Assembly: GCF_040499845.1 (NCBI RefSeq)
Contig: NZ_CP159342.1
Location: 6,324,001-6,388,000, forward strand
DNA length: 64,000 bases
Source: Micromonospora sp. CCTCC AA 2012012
GTDB taxonomy: Bacteria; Actinomycetota; Actinomycetes; Mycobacteriales; Micromonosporaceae
Direction: 5' to 3'
Shown here: piece by piece, positions 7,228 to 16,249 of the stretch
Layout of the letters: each line of letters opens with the position of its first letter
Numbering within the stretch: position 1 is the stretch's first letter
The notes under the pieces: generated by a model
Seen by the model: only the letters and a program-made list of their open reading frames with translations
The model's database searches: none
Told to the model about the DNA's origin: nothing
Position numbers and translations under genes: made by a program

Positions 7228-8331
7228 TCAGTGCTTCGGTTCGTCCTGCTGCGGGTGCGCGAAGTTGAGGTGCTCCGGCGGCAGTGGGAACGTGACGTCG
7301 TCGCCGAACGGCGACGGCGCCGCCGCCCGGTCGAAGGTCAGCTCCGTGAGCGGCAGCTTGCCGTTGTCGTCGACCGCCGGGGCGGTCGGGTGCGGCACCT
7401 CGCGGTGCCAGTTGACGCCCTGCTGCACCTGGGCCTCGGCCCGCGCGTCGTGCGAGCCGCCGGCGTGCGAGTGCACACCGCCGTGGGCTGCGCTGGCGGT
7501 CACGGCGCCGCGGTGATGCCCGCTGGTCGAGCTGGTCTGAGGCACCTGACCCCTCCGGAAGATCTTGCTACCAAGCCACACGAGGGGATCGTACCTGCGG
7601 TCGACGACCCGCTCCTTCATGGGGATGATCCCGTTGTCCGTGATCTTGATGTGCTCGGGGCAGACCTCGGTGCAGCACTTGGTGATGTTGCAGAAACCGA
7701 GACCCTGCTCGGCCTGCGCGTACTCCTTGCGGTCGGTCTTCGCGTCGAGCGGGTGCATGTCCAGCTCGGCGGCCCGGATGAAGAACCGCGGGCCGGAGAA
7801 GGCCTGCTTGTTCTCGTCGTGGTCGCGGATCACGTGGCAGACGTTCTGGCAGAGGAAGCACTCGATGCACTTGCGGAACTCCTGCGAGCGCTCGACGTCC
7901 ACCTGCTGCATCCGGTAGTCGCCCGGCGCCAGGTCGGCCGGCGGCGCGAACGCCGGGGTCTCCCGGGCCTTCTCGTAGTTGAACGAGACGTCGGTGACCA
8001 GGTCCCGGATCACCGGGAACGTCCGCAGCGGCGTGACCGTGACCGTCTCGTTCTCCTCGAACGTCGACATCCGGGTCATGCAGCTCAGCCGCGGCTTGCC
8101 GTTGATCTCCATCGAGCAGGAGCCGCACTTGCCGGCCTTGCAGTTCCACCGGCAGGCCAGGTCGGGAGCGTCGGTGGCCTGGAGCCGGTGGATGACGTCG
8201 AGGACCACCTCGCCCTCGTTCACCTCGACGGCGTAGTCCTGCAGGTCGCCGCCGTTCTCGTCGCCCCGCCAGATGCGGAACTGTCGCTTCGCCCCCGGCT
8301 TGCCGGCCGCCGGTGAACTGTGGTTGCCCAT
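7228..8331 (-). CDS. sdhB: Succinate dehydrogenase iron-sulfur subunit with long C-terminal tail
   Basis: 367 residues. Passes electrons from the flavoprotein to the membrane quinone site. A [2Fe-2S] ferredoxin domain (Cys64, 69, 72, 84) is followed by a helical domain with CIECFLCQNVC (Cys155-165) and the later Cys214/220/224 set for the [4Fe-4S] and [3Fe-4S] clusters. The core ends near residue 260 (WLGSKIFRR). About 105 further residues, His-, Pro- and Ala-rich (HHRGAVTASAAHGGVHSHAG), have no counterpart in the ~248-residue mycobacterial Sdh1 subunit. It is the last gene of the sdhC-sdhA-sdhB operon, three bases after sdhA. Confidence 0.93.
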   Translation of the reverse strand: MGNHSSPAAGKPGAKRQFRIWRGDENGGDLQDYAVEVNEGEVVLDVIHRLQATDAPDLACRWNCKAGKCGSCSMEINGKPRLSCMTRMSTFEENETVTVTPLRTFPVIRDLVTDVSFNYEKARETPAFAPPADLAPGDYRMQQVDVERSQEFRKCIECFLCQNVCHVIRDHDENKQAFSGPRFFIRAAELDMHPLDAKTDRKEYAQAEQGLGFCNITKCCTEVCPEHIKITDNGIIPMKERVVDRRYDPLVWLGSKIFRRGQVPQTSSTSGHHRGAVTASAAHGGVHSHAGGSHDARAEAQVQQGVNWHREVPHPTAPAVDDNGKLPLTELTFDRAAAPSPFGDDVTFPLPPEHLNFAHPQQDEPKH

Positions 8332-8334
8332 TGC

Positions 8335-10248
8335 TCAGCGCTCCTCTTCCGCAGCGAGGGCGTCGAACTCGGCGAGCTCCTCGTCGGTCAGGTACTTGGC
8401 CAGCTCCGCCCGGTCGAAGAGACCGATCAGCTCCGGCCGCATCTTCGGCAGCGGCTTGTGCGTCAGGCGGACGGTGTCGCCGTCCAGCGCGCAGACCAGG
8501 TTGACCCGCCGCCACGCCGGATCCATCGCCGGGTGGTCCTCCCGGGTGTGCCCGCCGCGCGACTCCTGCCGCTCCAGCGCCGCCTTCGCGGTGCACTCCG
8601 ACACCACCAGCATGTTGCGCAGGTCCAGCGCCAGGTGCCAGCCCGGGTTGTAGCGCCGGCCGCCGGCCGCGCTCACCTTGGCGACCCGCTCGCGCAGCTC
8701 CGCCAGCCGGCTCAGCGCGTCGACCAGCTCGCCCTCCCGCCGGATGATGCCGACCAGGTCGCCCATGACCGCCTGGAGGTCCTGCTGGAGGACGTACGGG
8801 CTCTCGCCGGTGTCCCGCTGCAGCGGGGCCAGGGCCGTCTCCACCGCCGCCTCGACCGCCGCGACGGCGATCGTCGGGCGCGAGCTGAGCTGATCGGCGT
8901 ACGAGGCGGCGTGGCCGCCGGCCCGCTTGCCGAAGACCAGCAGGTCGGACAGGGAGTTGCCGCCGAGCCGGTTGGAGCCGTGCATGCCGCCGGAGACCTC
9001 ACCGGCGGCGAAGAGCCCCCGCACGGTGCCGTACGCCGCCCCGGAGTCCGGGTCCACCTCGACGCCACCCATGACGTAGTGGCAGGTCGGGCCGACCTCC
9101 ATCGGCTCGGCGGTGATGTCGACGTCGGCCAGCTCCTTGAACTGGTGGTACATCGACGGCAGGCGGCGACGGATCTCCTCCGCCGAACGCCGCGAGGCGA
9201 TGTCCAGATAGACGCCGCCGGCCGGCGTACCCCGACCGGCCTTGACCTCGCTGTTGATCGCCCGCGCCACCTCGTCGCGGGGCAGCAGCTCCGGCGGACG
9301 CCGGTTGTTGTCCGGGTCGGTGTACCAGCGGTCCGCCTCCTCCTCGGTCTCCGCGTACTGCTTGCGGAAGACGTCGGGGACGTAGTCGAACATGAACCGC
9401 TTGCCGTCGGAGTTCTTGAGCACGCCGCCGTCGCCGCGCACCGACTCGGTGACCAGGATGCCCTTCACCGAGGGCGGCCAGACCATGCCGGTCGGGTGGA
9501 ACTGGAGGAACTCCATGTTGATCAGCGTCGCCCCGGCGCGCAGCGCGAGGGCGTGACCGTCCCCGGTGTACTCCCACGAGTTCGAGGTGACCTTGTAGGA
9601 GCGGCCGACGCCGCCGGTCGCCAGCACCACGGCCGGCGCCTCGAAGAGGACGAACTCGCCGGACTCCCGGTAGTAGCCGAACGCGCCGGCCACCCGGTCG
9701 CCGTCGAGCAGCAGCTCGGTGATGGTGGTCTCGGCGAAGACCTTGATCCGCGCGTCGTAGCTGCCGAACTCCCGCTTGTCCTCCTGCTGGAGGGAGACGA
9801 TCTTCTGCTGGAGGGTGCGGATCAGCTCCAGGCCGGTCCGGTCGCCGACGTGCGCCAGGCGGGGGTACTCGTGGCCACCGAAGTTGCGCTGCGAGATCTT
9901 CCCGTCCTTGGTGCGGTCGAAGAGCGCGCCGTACGTCTCCAGCTCCCAGATCCGCTGCGGCGACTCCTTCGCGTGCAGCTCGGCCATCCGGAAGTTGTTG
10001 AGGAACTTGCCGCCGCGCATGGTGTCCCGGAAGTGCACCTGCCAGTTGTCCCGGCTGTTCACGTTCCCCATCGCGGCCGCCGCGCCGCCCTCGGCCATCA
10101 CCGTGTGCGCCTTGCCGAAGAGCGACTTCGAGATGATCGCCGTCTTCTTGCCGGCGAGCCGGGCCTCGATCGCCGCGCGCAGGCCGGCGCCGCCGGCCCC
10201 GATCACGACGACGTCGTAGTGGTGTCGTTCGATTCGCGTCTCAGTCAT
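8335..10248 (-). CDS. sdhA: Succinate dehydrogenase/fumarate reductase flavoprotein subunit
   Basis: 637 residues from ATG 10248 (GAGG upstream). Oxidises succinate to fumarate with covalently bound FAD. Visible motifs: dinucleotide-binding VVVIGAGGAGLRAAIEA; the FAD-linking histidine in KAHTVMAEGGAAAAMGN; the active-site region GGVEVDPDSGA; and HGSNRLGGNSLSDLLVFG near the C-terminal third. Gene order (membrane anchor, flavoprotein, iron-sulfur) and lengths match the Sdh1 (Rv0249c-Rv0247c) type rather than the four-gene sdhCDAB. It lies 14 bases after sdhC. Confidence 0.95.
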   Translation of the reverse strand: MTETRIERHHYDVVVIGAGGAGLRAAIEARLAGKKTAIISKSLFGKAHTVMAEGGAAAAMGNVNSRDNWQVHFRDTMRGGKFLNNFRMAELHAKESPQRIWELETYGALFDRTKDGKISQRNFGGHEYPRLAHVGDRTGLELIRTLQQKIVSLQQEDKREFGSYDARIKVFAETTITELLLDGDRVAGAFGYYRESGEFVLFEAPAVVLATGGVGRSYKVTSNSWEYTGDGHALALRAGATLINMEFLQFHPTGMVWPPSVKGILVTESVRGDGGVLKNSDGKRFMFDYVPDVFRKQYAETEEEADRWYTDPDNNRRPPELLPRDEVARAINSEVKAGRGTPAGGVYLDIASRRSAEEIRRRLPSMYHQFKELADVDITAEPMEVGPTCHYVMGGVEVDPDSGAAYGTVRGLFAAGEVSGGMHGSNRLGGNSLSDLLVFGKRAGGHAASYADQLSSRPTIAVAAVEAAVETALAPLQRDTGESPYVLQQDLQAVMGDLVGIIRREGELVDALSRLAELRERVAKVSAAGGRRYNPGWHLALDLRNMLVVSECTAKAALERQESRGGHTREDHPAMDPAWRRVNLVCALDGDTVRLTHKPLPKMRPELIGLFDRAELAKYLTDEELAEFDALAAEEER

Positions 10249-10262
10249 GTCCAGGGCTACCT

Positions 10263-11069
10263 CTAGTTGATGAAGCGCAGGTCGTTGAACCAGCCGGCGG
10301 CCACCGCCATGACATAGAAGTCGGTCAGCGCCAGCGTGCCGAGGGTGATCCAGGCGAGCTGCATGTGCCGGACGTTGAGCTTGGAGACGAACGTCCACGC
10401 CTTGTAGCGCACCGGGTGCGCCGAGAAGTGCTTGAGCCGACCGCCGATGATGTGCCGGCAGGAGTGGCAGGAGATCGTGTACGCCCAGAGCATCACCACG
10501 TTGACCAGCAGGATCACGTTGCCCAGGCCGAAGCCGAAGCCCTTCGGCGAGTGGAACGCGTAGATCGCGTCCCAGGTGTTGATCAGCGAGATGATCGCGG
10601 CGGCGTAGAAGAAGTAGCGGTGCAGGTTCTGACCGAGCAGCGGGAACCGGGTCTCACCGCTGTAGGACTTGTGCCCGTCCGGGACCGCGCAGGCCGGCGG
10701 CGAGAGCCAGAACGACCGGTAGTAGGCCTTGCGGTAGTAGTAGCAGGTCAACCGGAACAGCAGCAGGAACGGCAGGGTCAGCGCCGCGTCCGGGATGATC
10801 CACCAGCCGGGCAGGAAGCTGCCGAAGTGCGAGGAGCCCTCGACGCACCGCTCGGTGACGCAGGGGGAGTAGAACGGGGTCAGGTAGTGGTACTGCGGCA
10901 CCCAGTAGTCGCGGTGCATGAACACCCGGACCGTCGCGTACGTGACCCAGGCGCCGAGCCCGATGACGGTGATCAGTGGGGCGAGCCACCAGCGGTCGGT
11001 CCGCAACGTCTTCGCCGCGATGGCGGCGCGCGCTCGCCCGCCCCGCGGCCTCGTTGCCGTTGATGTCAT
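10263..11069 (-). CDS. sdhC: Succinate dehydrogenase membrane anchor subunit (Sdh1 type)
   Basis: 268 residues from ATG 11069 (GGGAG upstream); the longer frame upstream is not coding. There are five or six membrane helices, for example LAPLITVIGLGAWVTYAT, AALTLPFLLLFRLTCYYY and GNVILLVNVVMLWAYTI. A conserved HSCRHIIGG turn and further histidines are candidate haem ligands. It anchors sdhA and sdhB and holds the quinone site. First gene of the operon; 253 bases separate it from pmbA upstream, enough for a regulated promoter, but I could not fix one. Confidence 0.9.
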   Translation of the reverse strand: MTSTATRPRGGRARAAIAAKTLRTDRWWLAPLITVIGLGAWVTYATVRVFMHRDYWVPQYHYLTPFYSPCVTERCVEGSSHFGSFLPGWWIIPDAALTLPFLLLFRLTCYYYRKAYYRSFWLSPPACAVPDGHKSYSGETRFPLLGQNLHRYFFYAAAIISLINTWDAIYAFHSPKGFGFGLGNVILLVNVVMLWAYTISCHSCRHIIGGRLKHFSAHPVRYKAWTFVSKLNVRHMQLAWITLGTLALTDFYVMAVAAGWFNDLRFIN

Positions 11070-11322
11070 TCGAGTTCGTCTCCCTGACGGGCAGCCCTCG
11101 CGGGCGGCGGATCTCGTTCGGTACCGGTCAGCGGACCGGCGAGACCGCGTCCACTGCCACGTCATGCGCACACACCAACGACCGCACCGGCGTGACGGCG
11201 CAGCTAAGTGACACACGTTACGCCGATCTTCGCGGCCCGGCCGCGCAACGCAGTGTCCCGTGTGTCCCGCAGGTTGGAAAGACCCTAGACCAAGATCAAT
11301 ATGTGAACCACGGCCCGAGCGG

Positions 11323-12774
11323 TCAGCCGGAGGCGCCGCCGGTGAAGTTCCAGGCGGCCAGCCGCAGCGGCGGCGCGTCCCACCAGGAGCCGTCCATCCG
11401 GTCCGGCTGCCGCACCGACCGCCGCCCCAGGCCGCGTACCGCACCCGGCCCGAGCGCGCGGGGGTAGGACTCGGTGAACCGGAAGTCCCGCACCGCCCGG
11501 GTGGGCACGCCGTCCTCCACCAGCCACACCCCGTTGCGGGTCAACCCGGTGATGACCAGGCTCTTCGGGTCCAGCACCCGGGTGTACCAGAAGTCGCTGA
11601 CCAGCAGGCCGCGCTCCATCCCGGCGACCAGCTCGGCGGTGTCCGGGTCGGCCACCGCGCCGGTCACCCCGCCCGCCACTGCGGGCAGCCGGTCGGTGGG
11701 GTCGTTGCCCCGGGTGCCGGCGTGCGTGGCGCCGTCGGTCGCACCATCGCCGGTCGGGGCGGGCAGGAGCCGGAGGTTGTGCGGGATCGGGCCGAACGTG
11801 GCCGCGCCCGGCATGCCGTGCCCGGTGGAGCCGGTGCCCGCCTGCGCGCCGCTGCGCCGGTCGTGCACCACCGCCCGGGTCACCCCCGCGTCCACCAGGG
11901 TCAGCGGCCCACGGCCGGTGCCCTCCAGGTCGTACGGCAGGGTCGAGGAGTGCAGCGGGTCGTCGACCAGGGACACCGCCGGGTCGAACTGGGCGGCACC
12001 CAGCTCGGCGAAGCTCTGCCGCTCGGCGTACCGCTTGCCGTTGAAGCCGTACCAGGCGAGATTCTGGAGGAGGTCGGCGACGGCGGCCGGTTCGAGGACC
12101 ACCTCGTAGCGCCCCGGTGGCAGCTCGACGGGGTCGGCGGCGGCCCGCGCCTTCGCCGCCGCCCGGGCCCCCAGGACGGCGCCGTCGAGGTCGGCGAGCC
12201 GGTCGGCGCAGAGCCGGGCCACCCCGTCCGACCCGCCGGTACGGGCGATGCCGTCCATCGCCGCCTCCGCGCTGCGCCCCTGCGCCGAGTGCCCGGCCGA
12301 GTTCGCGAACGCCCCCGACCGGTACGACGTGCGGCAGAAGCCGGCCGTCTCCAGCCCCTCGGCGGCGTCGACGAAGGCGCGTACCCGCGCGGCGCGCTCG
12401 TCCGGGTCGGCGTGCCCGGTGGCCTCGTCCGGTGCCGTCCCGGGCGGCACCGGCGACGGCGCCGTCAGCCCCGGCCAGGCCGGGTCGACCGGGCAGAGCC
12501 GGGCGGCGGTCAGCGTCCGCTCGACCAGCGCCCGCAGGCCGTCCGGGTCGACCAGGCTCCCGCCTCCCGACGCGGTACGTCCGTCGACGTGCACCCGCAG
12601 CCGCACCGTGACGCCCGACTCGGCGACGTTCTGGTGGATGAACGAGTTGGCGAACCGGGTCAGCGCCAGATCGGTCCGGGTCACCACGGCCTCGGCCTGC
12701 GCGTCCGGCCCGGCGAGCCGCCGGACCAGCTCCACGACCCGACCCGCGATCTCCAGCTCACTGCTCGCGCTCAC
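11323..12774 (-). CDS. pmbA: PmbA/TldE metalloprotease-like subunit
   Basis: 483 residues from the GTG at 12774 (SASSELEIAGRVVELVRRLA). A longer frame to 12879 is created only by the 59-bp repeat upstream and should be ignored. Features of the TldE/PmbA half: RFANSFIHQNVAESGVTVR near residue 40, the GKRYAERQSFAELG segment and the C-terminal KSLVITGLTRNGVWLVEDG. It partners TldD; in E. coli the pair matures peptides such as microcin B17 and degrades CcdA, with the zinc on TldD. In-frame targets here are unknown. Confidence 0.9.
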   Translation of the reverse strand: MSASSELEIAGRVVELVRRLAGPDAQAEAVVTRTDLALTRFANSFIHQNVAESGVTVRLRVHVDGRTASGGGSLVDPDGLRALVERTLTAARLCPVDPAWPGLTAPSPVPPGTAPDEATGHADPDERAARVRAFVDAAEGLETAGFCRTSYRSGAFANSAGHSAQGRSAEAAMDGIARTGGSDGVARLCADRLADLDGAVLGARAAAKARAAADPVELPPGRYEVVLEPAAVADLLQNLAWYGFNGKRYAERQSFAELGAAQFDPAVSLVDDPLHSSTLPYDLEGTGRGPLTLVDAGVTRAVVHDRRSGAQAGTGSTGHGMPGAATFGPIPHNLRLLPAPTGDGATDGATHAGTRGNDPTDRLPAVAGGVTGAVADPDTAELVAGMERGLLVSDFWYTRVLDPKSLVITGLTRNGVWLVEDGVPTRAVRDFRFTESYPRALGPGAVRGLGRRSVRQPDRMDGSWWDAPPLRLAAWNFTGGASG

Positions 12775-12891
12775 CGGGCTCGCCTTTCGTTCGCGACTGC
12801 GGGGCTCCGCTTCGCTGCACTCCTCGCGCTCACCGGGCTCGCCTTTCGTTCGCGACTGCGGGGCTCCGCTTCGCTGCACTCCTCGCGCTCA
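12764..12891 (-). repeat. 59-bp tandem repeat, two full copies plus 10 bp, between tldD and pmbA
   Basis: The unit (minus strand GTGAGCGCGAGGAGTGCAGC... ending GGCGAGCCCG) occurs at 12764-12822 and 12823-12881, and restarts for 10 bases at 12882-12891. The two full copies match except for one base near the pmbA start. Each copy begins with GTGAGCGCGAG. The first overlaps the TGA of tldD and the last is the start of pmbA, so it looks as though an ancestral GTGA stop/start overlap was pulled apart by the duplication. Confidence 0.9.
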
Positions 12892-14325
12892 CGCGCGTAC
12901 CCCCACTCGGACGTTGCGGAAGCGGGCCGGCGCGGAGGGATGGCCGGTGTGGCCGATCTGGCCGGGTTGGCCCTTGCCGCAGTTCGGCGTCCCCCACGGG
13001 ACGATCTCGCTGGAGAGCATGTCCATCGAGCGCCAGAAGAGCGGACCGATCCCCGTGTAGGTGGGGTTGCGCAGCATCCGCCCGCGCCGGCCGTTGCGCA
13101 CCTCCCAGCCGACCTCGCAGCCGAACTGGAAGTTGAGCCGCTTGTCGTCGATCGACCAGGAGCGGTTGACGTCCATCAGCACGCCGTCGTCGGTGGCGGC
13201 GATGATCTCGTCGAGGGTGTGCGGGCCGGGTTCCAGGCCGACGTTGGTCATCCGCACCATCGGCAGCCGGGCCCAGCCGTCCGCGCGTACGCTGCCGCCG
13301 TAGCCGAGACCGGCGACGGCGGCCGAGTCCCGGCCGGCGAGCACGCCCACCCACCGGCCCTCACGGACCGCGTCCCGCTTGACCGCCGGGGAACCCTCGT
13401 CGTCGAAGCCGAAGCTGCCCAGCGCGCCCGGGATGGTCGGGTCGATGGTGACGTTCATCAGCTCGGAGCCGTAGCGCAGCGAACCGAGCTGGGCCAGGTC
13501 CAGCCAGGACGTGCCGGCGAAGGCGGCCTCCCAGCCCAGGATCCGGTCCAGCTCGATGGCGTGCCCGACCGACTCGTGGATCTGCAGGGCGAGCTGCTCG
13601 CCGCCGAGGATCAGGTCGGTCTCCCCGGCCGGGCACTCGGGCGCGGTGAGCAGCTCCCGGGACTCCTCGGCGATCCGGGCGGCGTGCCCCACCAGGTCGA
13701 GCGAGGTGACCAGCTCCCAGCCGGTGGTGCCGTACTGCCCGCGGTAGCTGGGGTAGGAGCGGCGCTGGGTCTCGCCGGCACCGATCGAGGTGGCCGAGAT
13801 GCCGCCGCCGCACTCGCGGATCCGCTGGTCGATCCGGTGCCCCTCGCTGGAGACGAACCACTTGGCGGTGTCCCAGATCTGATAGAGCCCCTCGGCCAGG
13901 TCGGCGCCGTGCTCCCGCATCGTGCCGGTGGCCCGGACCAGCAGGTCACCCTTGTCGGAGAGGGCCACCCCGAGCGGGTCGACGTCGCAGCCGGAGGACC
14001 AGCTCGCCACGGTCGGCTCGGCGGCGACCAGGTCGATCGGCGGGCCGGGGACCCGCGCGCTCGCGGCGGCGATCCGCGCGGCGCGCCGGCCGGCGTCGCG
14101 GGCCGCGGCGTCCGACAGATCCGGTACGGCGTGGAAGCCCCAGCCCGACCCGACCAGCGCCCGCACGCCCAGCCCGATGCTCTCGTCCTGCGCCAGCTCC
14201 TCGATGTCGCCGTTGCGGGCGGACATCGACTCGTAGCGGCGGTGCATCACCCGGACGTCCGCATAGCGGGCACCGGCGTCGAGTGCGGCCTGTACGGCGG
14301 CACCCGCCGCATCGAACTCGCTCAT
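12889..14325 (-). CDS. tldD: TldD metalloprotease subunit
   Basis: 478 residues from ATG 14325, a start supported by TAGGGT seven bases upstream. The catalytic zinc motif HExxxH is present (LQIHESVGHAIELDRILGWE, residues ~250-270). Other conserved parts: VMHRRYESMSARNGDIEELA at the N-terminus, AFAGTSWL, and the C-terminal NPTYTGIGPLFWRSMDM and FGTPNCGKGQPGQ-like end. Forms a heterodimer with PmbA and acts as a peptide-processing protease. Followed by the 59-bp repeat and then pmbA. Confidence 0.93.
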   Translation of the reverse strand: MSEFDAAGAAVQAALDAGARYADVRVMHRRYESMSARNGDIEELAQDESIGLGVRALVGSGWGFHAVPDLSDAAARDAGRRAARIAAASARVPGPPIDLVAAEPTVASWSSGCDVDPLGVALSDKGDLLVRATGTMREHGADLAEGLYQIWDTAKWFVSSEGHRIDQRIRECGGGISATSIGAGETQRRSYPSYRGQYGTTGWELVTSLDLVGHAARIAEESRELLTAPECPAGETDLILGGEQLALQIHESVGHAIELDRILGWEAAFAGTSWLDLAQLGSLRYGSELMNVTIDPTIPGALGSFGFDDEGSPAVKRDAVREGRWVGVLAGRDSAAVAGLGYGGSVRADGWARLPMVRMTNVGLEPGPHTLDEIIAATDDGVLMDVNRSWSIDDKRLNFQFGCEVGWEVRNGRRGRMLRNPTYTGIGPLFWRSMDMLSSEIVPWGTPNCGKGQPGQIGHTGHPSAPARFRNVRVGVRA

Positions 14326-14332
14326 GCGACCG

Positions 14333-14338
14333 ACCCTA
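14333..14338 (-). promoter_or_regulatory. -10 element of leaderless tldD promoter
   Basis: TAGGGT on the minus strand, seven bases before the ATG at 14325. It lies between the end of the Uma2 gene and tldD, giving tldD its own start point. Confidence 0.55.
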
Positions 14339-14358
14339 GGCGAGCCGACCGACATCCG

Positions 14359-14907
14359 TCAGGGGACGAGATCCTCCGGCCGGATCGTCGCCCGCACCGG
14401 CTCGCTCAGCTCCAGGACCTGGCCGGGCTTGGTCACCGACTGCTCCTTGTAGTGGCTGTGGTGCCGACGGTGCAGGTGCAGCGTGGCGTTCTCCTGTTCG
14501 ATCAGGAGATACCACTCGATGCCCGCGGCGGCGTAGTAGTGCATCTTCAGCACCTTGTCGGTGGCCGCGTTGCTCGGCGATATGATCTCGCAGACCAGTC
14601 GCACGTCCCGGGCTTCGACGTTGAGTTCGTCGAAGTCGATCGGGCCAGTGATGACCAGGTCGGGAATCGGGATCCGGCCGGGCCGGAGCCGCACGTTGAC
14701 CCCTTCGAGCACGTGCAGCCCTGCCGCTCGCGCGGGGAGGCGCAGCGCGGCCCGCAACTCGCCGGAGATGTTCTGGTGTCGTGGGGTGGGGGCTGGGGTC
14801 ACGTGGAGGCTCCCGTCGAAGAGTTCGACGCGCTGAGACGTCTCGCCGAGCGCGAGGTACTCCTCTTCGGTCCACGGTCCGTCGTGGTCGAACACCGCCG
14901 CCGTCAT
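14359..14907 (-). CDS. Uma2-family putative endonuclease (DUF820)
   Basis: 182 residues from ATG 14907 (GGTGGAGGTGACC before it). Family marks: WTEEEYLALGETSQRVELFD, then TPRHQNISGELRAAL, then the PD-(D/E)xK-like core RIPIPDLVITGP...VRLVCEIISPSNAATDKVLK and YYAAAGIEWYLLIE. Uma2 proteins have a restriction-endonuclease-like fold and are very abundant in some actinobacteria and cyanobacteria. Their role is unproven, and a link to mobile DNA or defence has been suggested. It stands alone here. Confidence 0.9.
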   Translation of the reverse strand: MTAAVFDHDGPWTEEEYLALGETSQRVELFDGSLHVTPAPTPRHQNISGELRAALRLPARAAGLHVLEGVNVRLRPGRIPIPDLVITGPIDFDELNVEARDVRLVCEIISPSNAATDKVLKMHYYAAAGIEWYLLIEQENATLHLHRRHHSHYKEQSVTKPGQVLELSEPVRATIRPEDLVP

Positions 14908-15145
14908 GGTCACCTCCACCTCGCCGCCGGCGAGAATCTTGACGTTGCCGCCCGGTCCATGGTCGCACCCGACGTGCGACGGGGGAGGGGTGACATCGAG
15001 TTGCGATGGTGGATGTCCAGCGTGAGGACTGTTCACGGCCGCAACGGAGTCGTTACCCTGGGGCCGCTGACAGCTTCCGGCTTGTAGCTTATTTTCGCCC
15101 TCAGACGTTTGTTGTAGGTTCTCTTCAACACTGAGGGAGGCGGTC

Positions 15146-16249
15146 GTGGGCAGCTCGGAGTCGTCGCCGTCCGGGGAACCGGACCGCCCCCGCGTGCCGG
15201 AGCAGCGCTCCGCCGACGGGCCCTACCTGCGGGTCGACGATCTGCGGGTCCGGTTCGACACCGAGGACGGCGTGGTGCGGGCCGTGGACGGGATCTCCTT
15301 CGCCGTCGAGCGGGGGCGGACCCTCGGCATCGTGGGTGAGTCCGGCTCCGGCAAGAGCGTCACCTCGCTGGCCATCCTCGGCCTGCACGACACCAAGCGC
15401 GCCACGGTCACCGGCGAGATCTCCGTCGGCGGCCGTCAGCTGGTCGGCCTGCCGGAGGAGGAGGTACGGCGGCTGCGCGGCCGGGACATGTCGATGATCT
15501 TCCAGGACCCGCTGTCCGCGCTGCACCCGTACTACACGGTCGGCCGGCAGATCGCCGAGGCGTACCGGGTGCACCACCCGCGGGCCGGTCGACGGGAGGC
15601 GCGCGGGCGGGCGGTGGACATGCTGGGCCGGGTGGGGATCCCGCAGCCGGCCCGCCGGTTCGACCAGTATCCGCACGAGTTCTCCGGCGGGATGCGGCAG
15701 CGGGCGATGATCGCGATGGCCCTGGTGAACGATCCGGACCTGGTGATCGCGGACGAGCCGACGACGGCGCTGGACGTGACGGTGCAGGCGCAGATCCTGG
15801 ACCTGCTGGCCGACCTCCAGGCCGAGTTCCGCTCGGCGATCATCCTGATCACGCACGACCTCGGGGTGGTGTCGCAGGTGGCGGACGACGTGCTGGTGAT
15901 GTACGGGGGCCGGGCGGTGGAGCGGGGAACGGTCGAGCAGGTGCTGCGGCGCCCGCAGCATCCGTACACCTGGGGTCTGCTGTCGAGCGTGCCCTCGTTG
16001 CGGGGTGACGCGGACGCGGACCTGGTGCCGATCGCCGGCAGCCCGCCGTCGTTGATCAACCTGCCGTCGGGGTGCGCGTTCCACCCGCGCTGCCGGTACG
16101 CGGGCCGCAACGGTGACCGCTCCCGCACCGAGGTCCCCGAGCTGCGCCCGGCCGGCGAGGAGGGCCACCTCGTCGCCTGTCACCTGCCGGCGGACGAGCG
16201 CACCCGGCTCTATCAGGAGGACGTCGCCCAGGTCGGAGTCGCCCGATGA
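15146..16249 (+). CDS. Oligopeptide/dipeptide ABC transporter ATP-binding protein (OppD/DppD type)
   Basis: 367 residues from GTG 15146 with GGGAGGCGGTC before it. Walker A is GESGSGKS, the signature is SGGMRQR, Walker B is [12 protein letters not shown], and the switch is THDLGVV. The C-terminal oligopeptide extension carries [11 protein letters not shown], a cysteine-containing segment typical of OppD/DppD. It hydrolyses ATP to drive uptake with the partner ATPase. First of five genes D-F-C-B-A; it overlaps the next by four bases. The 238 bases upstream contain the operon promoter, but no clear -35/-10 pair stands out. Confidence 0.93.
   Translation: MGSSESSPSGEPDRPRVPEQRSADGPYLRVDDLRVRFDTEDGVVRAVDGISFAVERGRTLGIVGESGSGKSVTSLAILGLHDTKRATVTGEISVGGRQLVGLPEEEVRRLRGRDMSMIFQDPLSALHPYYTVGRQIAEAYRVHHPRAGRREARGRAVDMLGRVGIPQPARRFDQYPHEFSGGMRQRAMIAMALVNDPDLVIADEPTTALDVTVQAQILDLLADLQAEFRSAIILITHDLGVVSQVADDVLVMYGGRAVERGTVEQVLRRPQHPYTWGLLSSVPSLRGDADADLVPIAGSPPSLINLPSGCAFHPRCRYAGRNGDRSRTEVPELRPAGEEGHLVACHLPADERTRLYQEDVAQVGVAR

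Noticed and set aside
10249..10398. 50-residue N-terminal extension of sdhA
   Set aside because: It overlaps sdhC coding sequence in another frame, and the flavoprotein begins TETRIERHHYDVVVIGAG at 10248.
12775..12879. N-terminal extension of pmbA reading through the 59-bp repeat
   Set aside because: The extra residues come only from the tandem repeat, and the GTG at 12774 matches the family N-terminus.
12764..12891. CRISPR-like array
   Set aside because: Only two units, directly abutting with no spacers, so a tandem duplication.
11474..15087. Very long plus-strand frames through 11.3-15.1 kb (up to 1275 codons)
   Set aside because: They run antisense to pmbA, tldD and Uma2 genes with clear motifs. 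In high-GC DNA the antisense frame stays open by codon bias.
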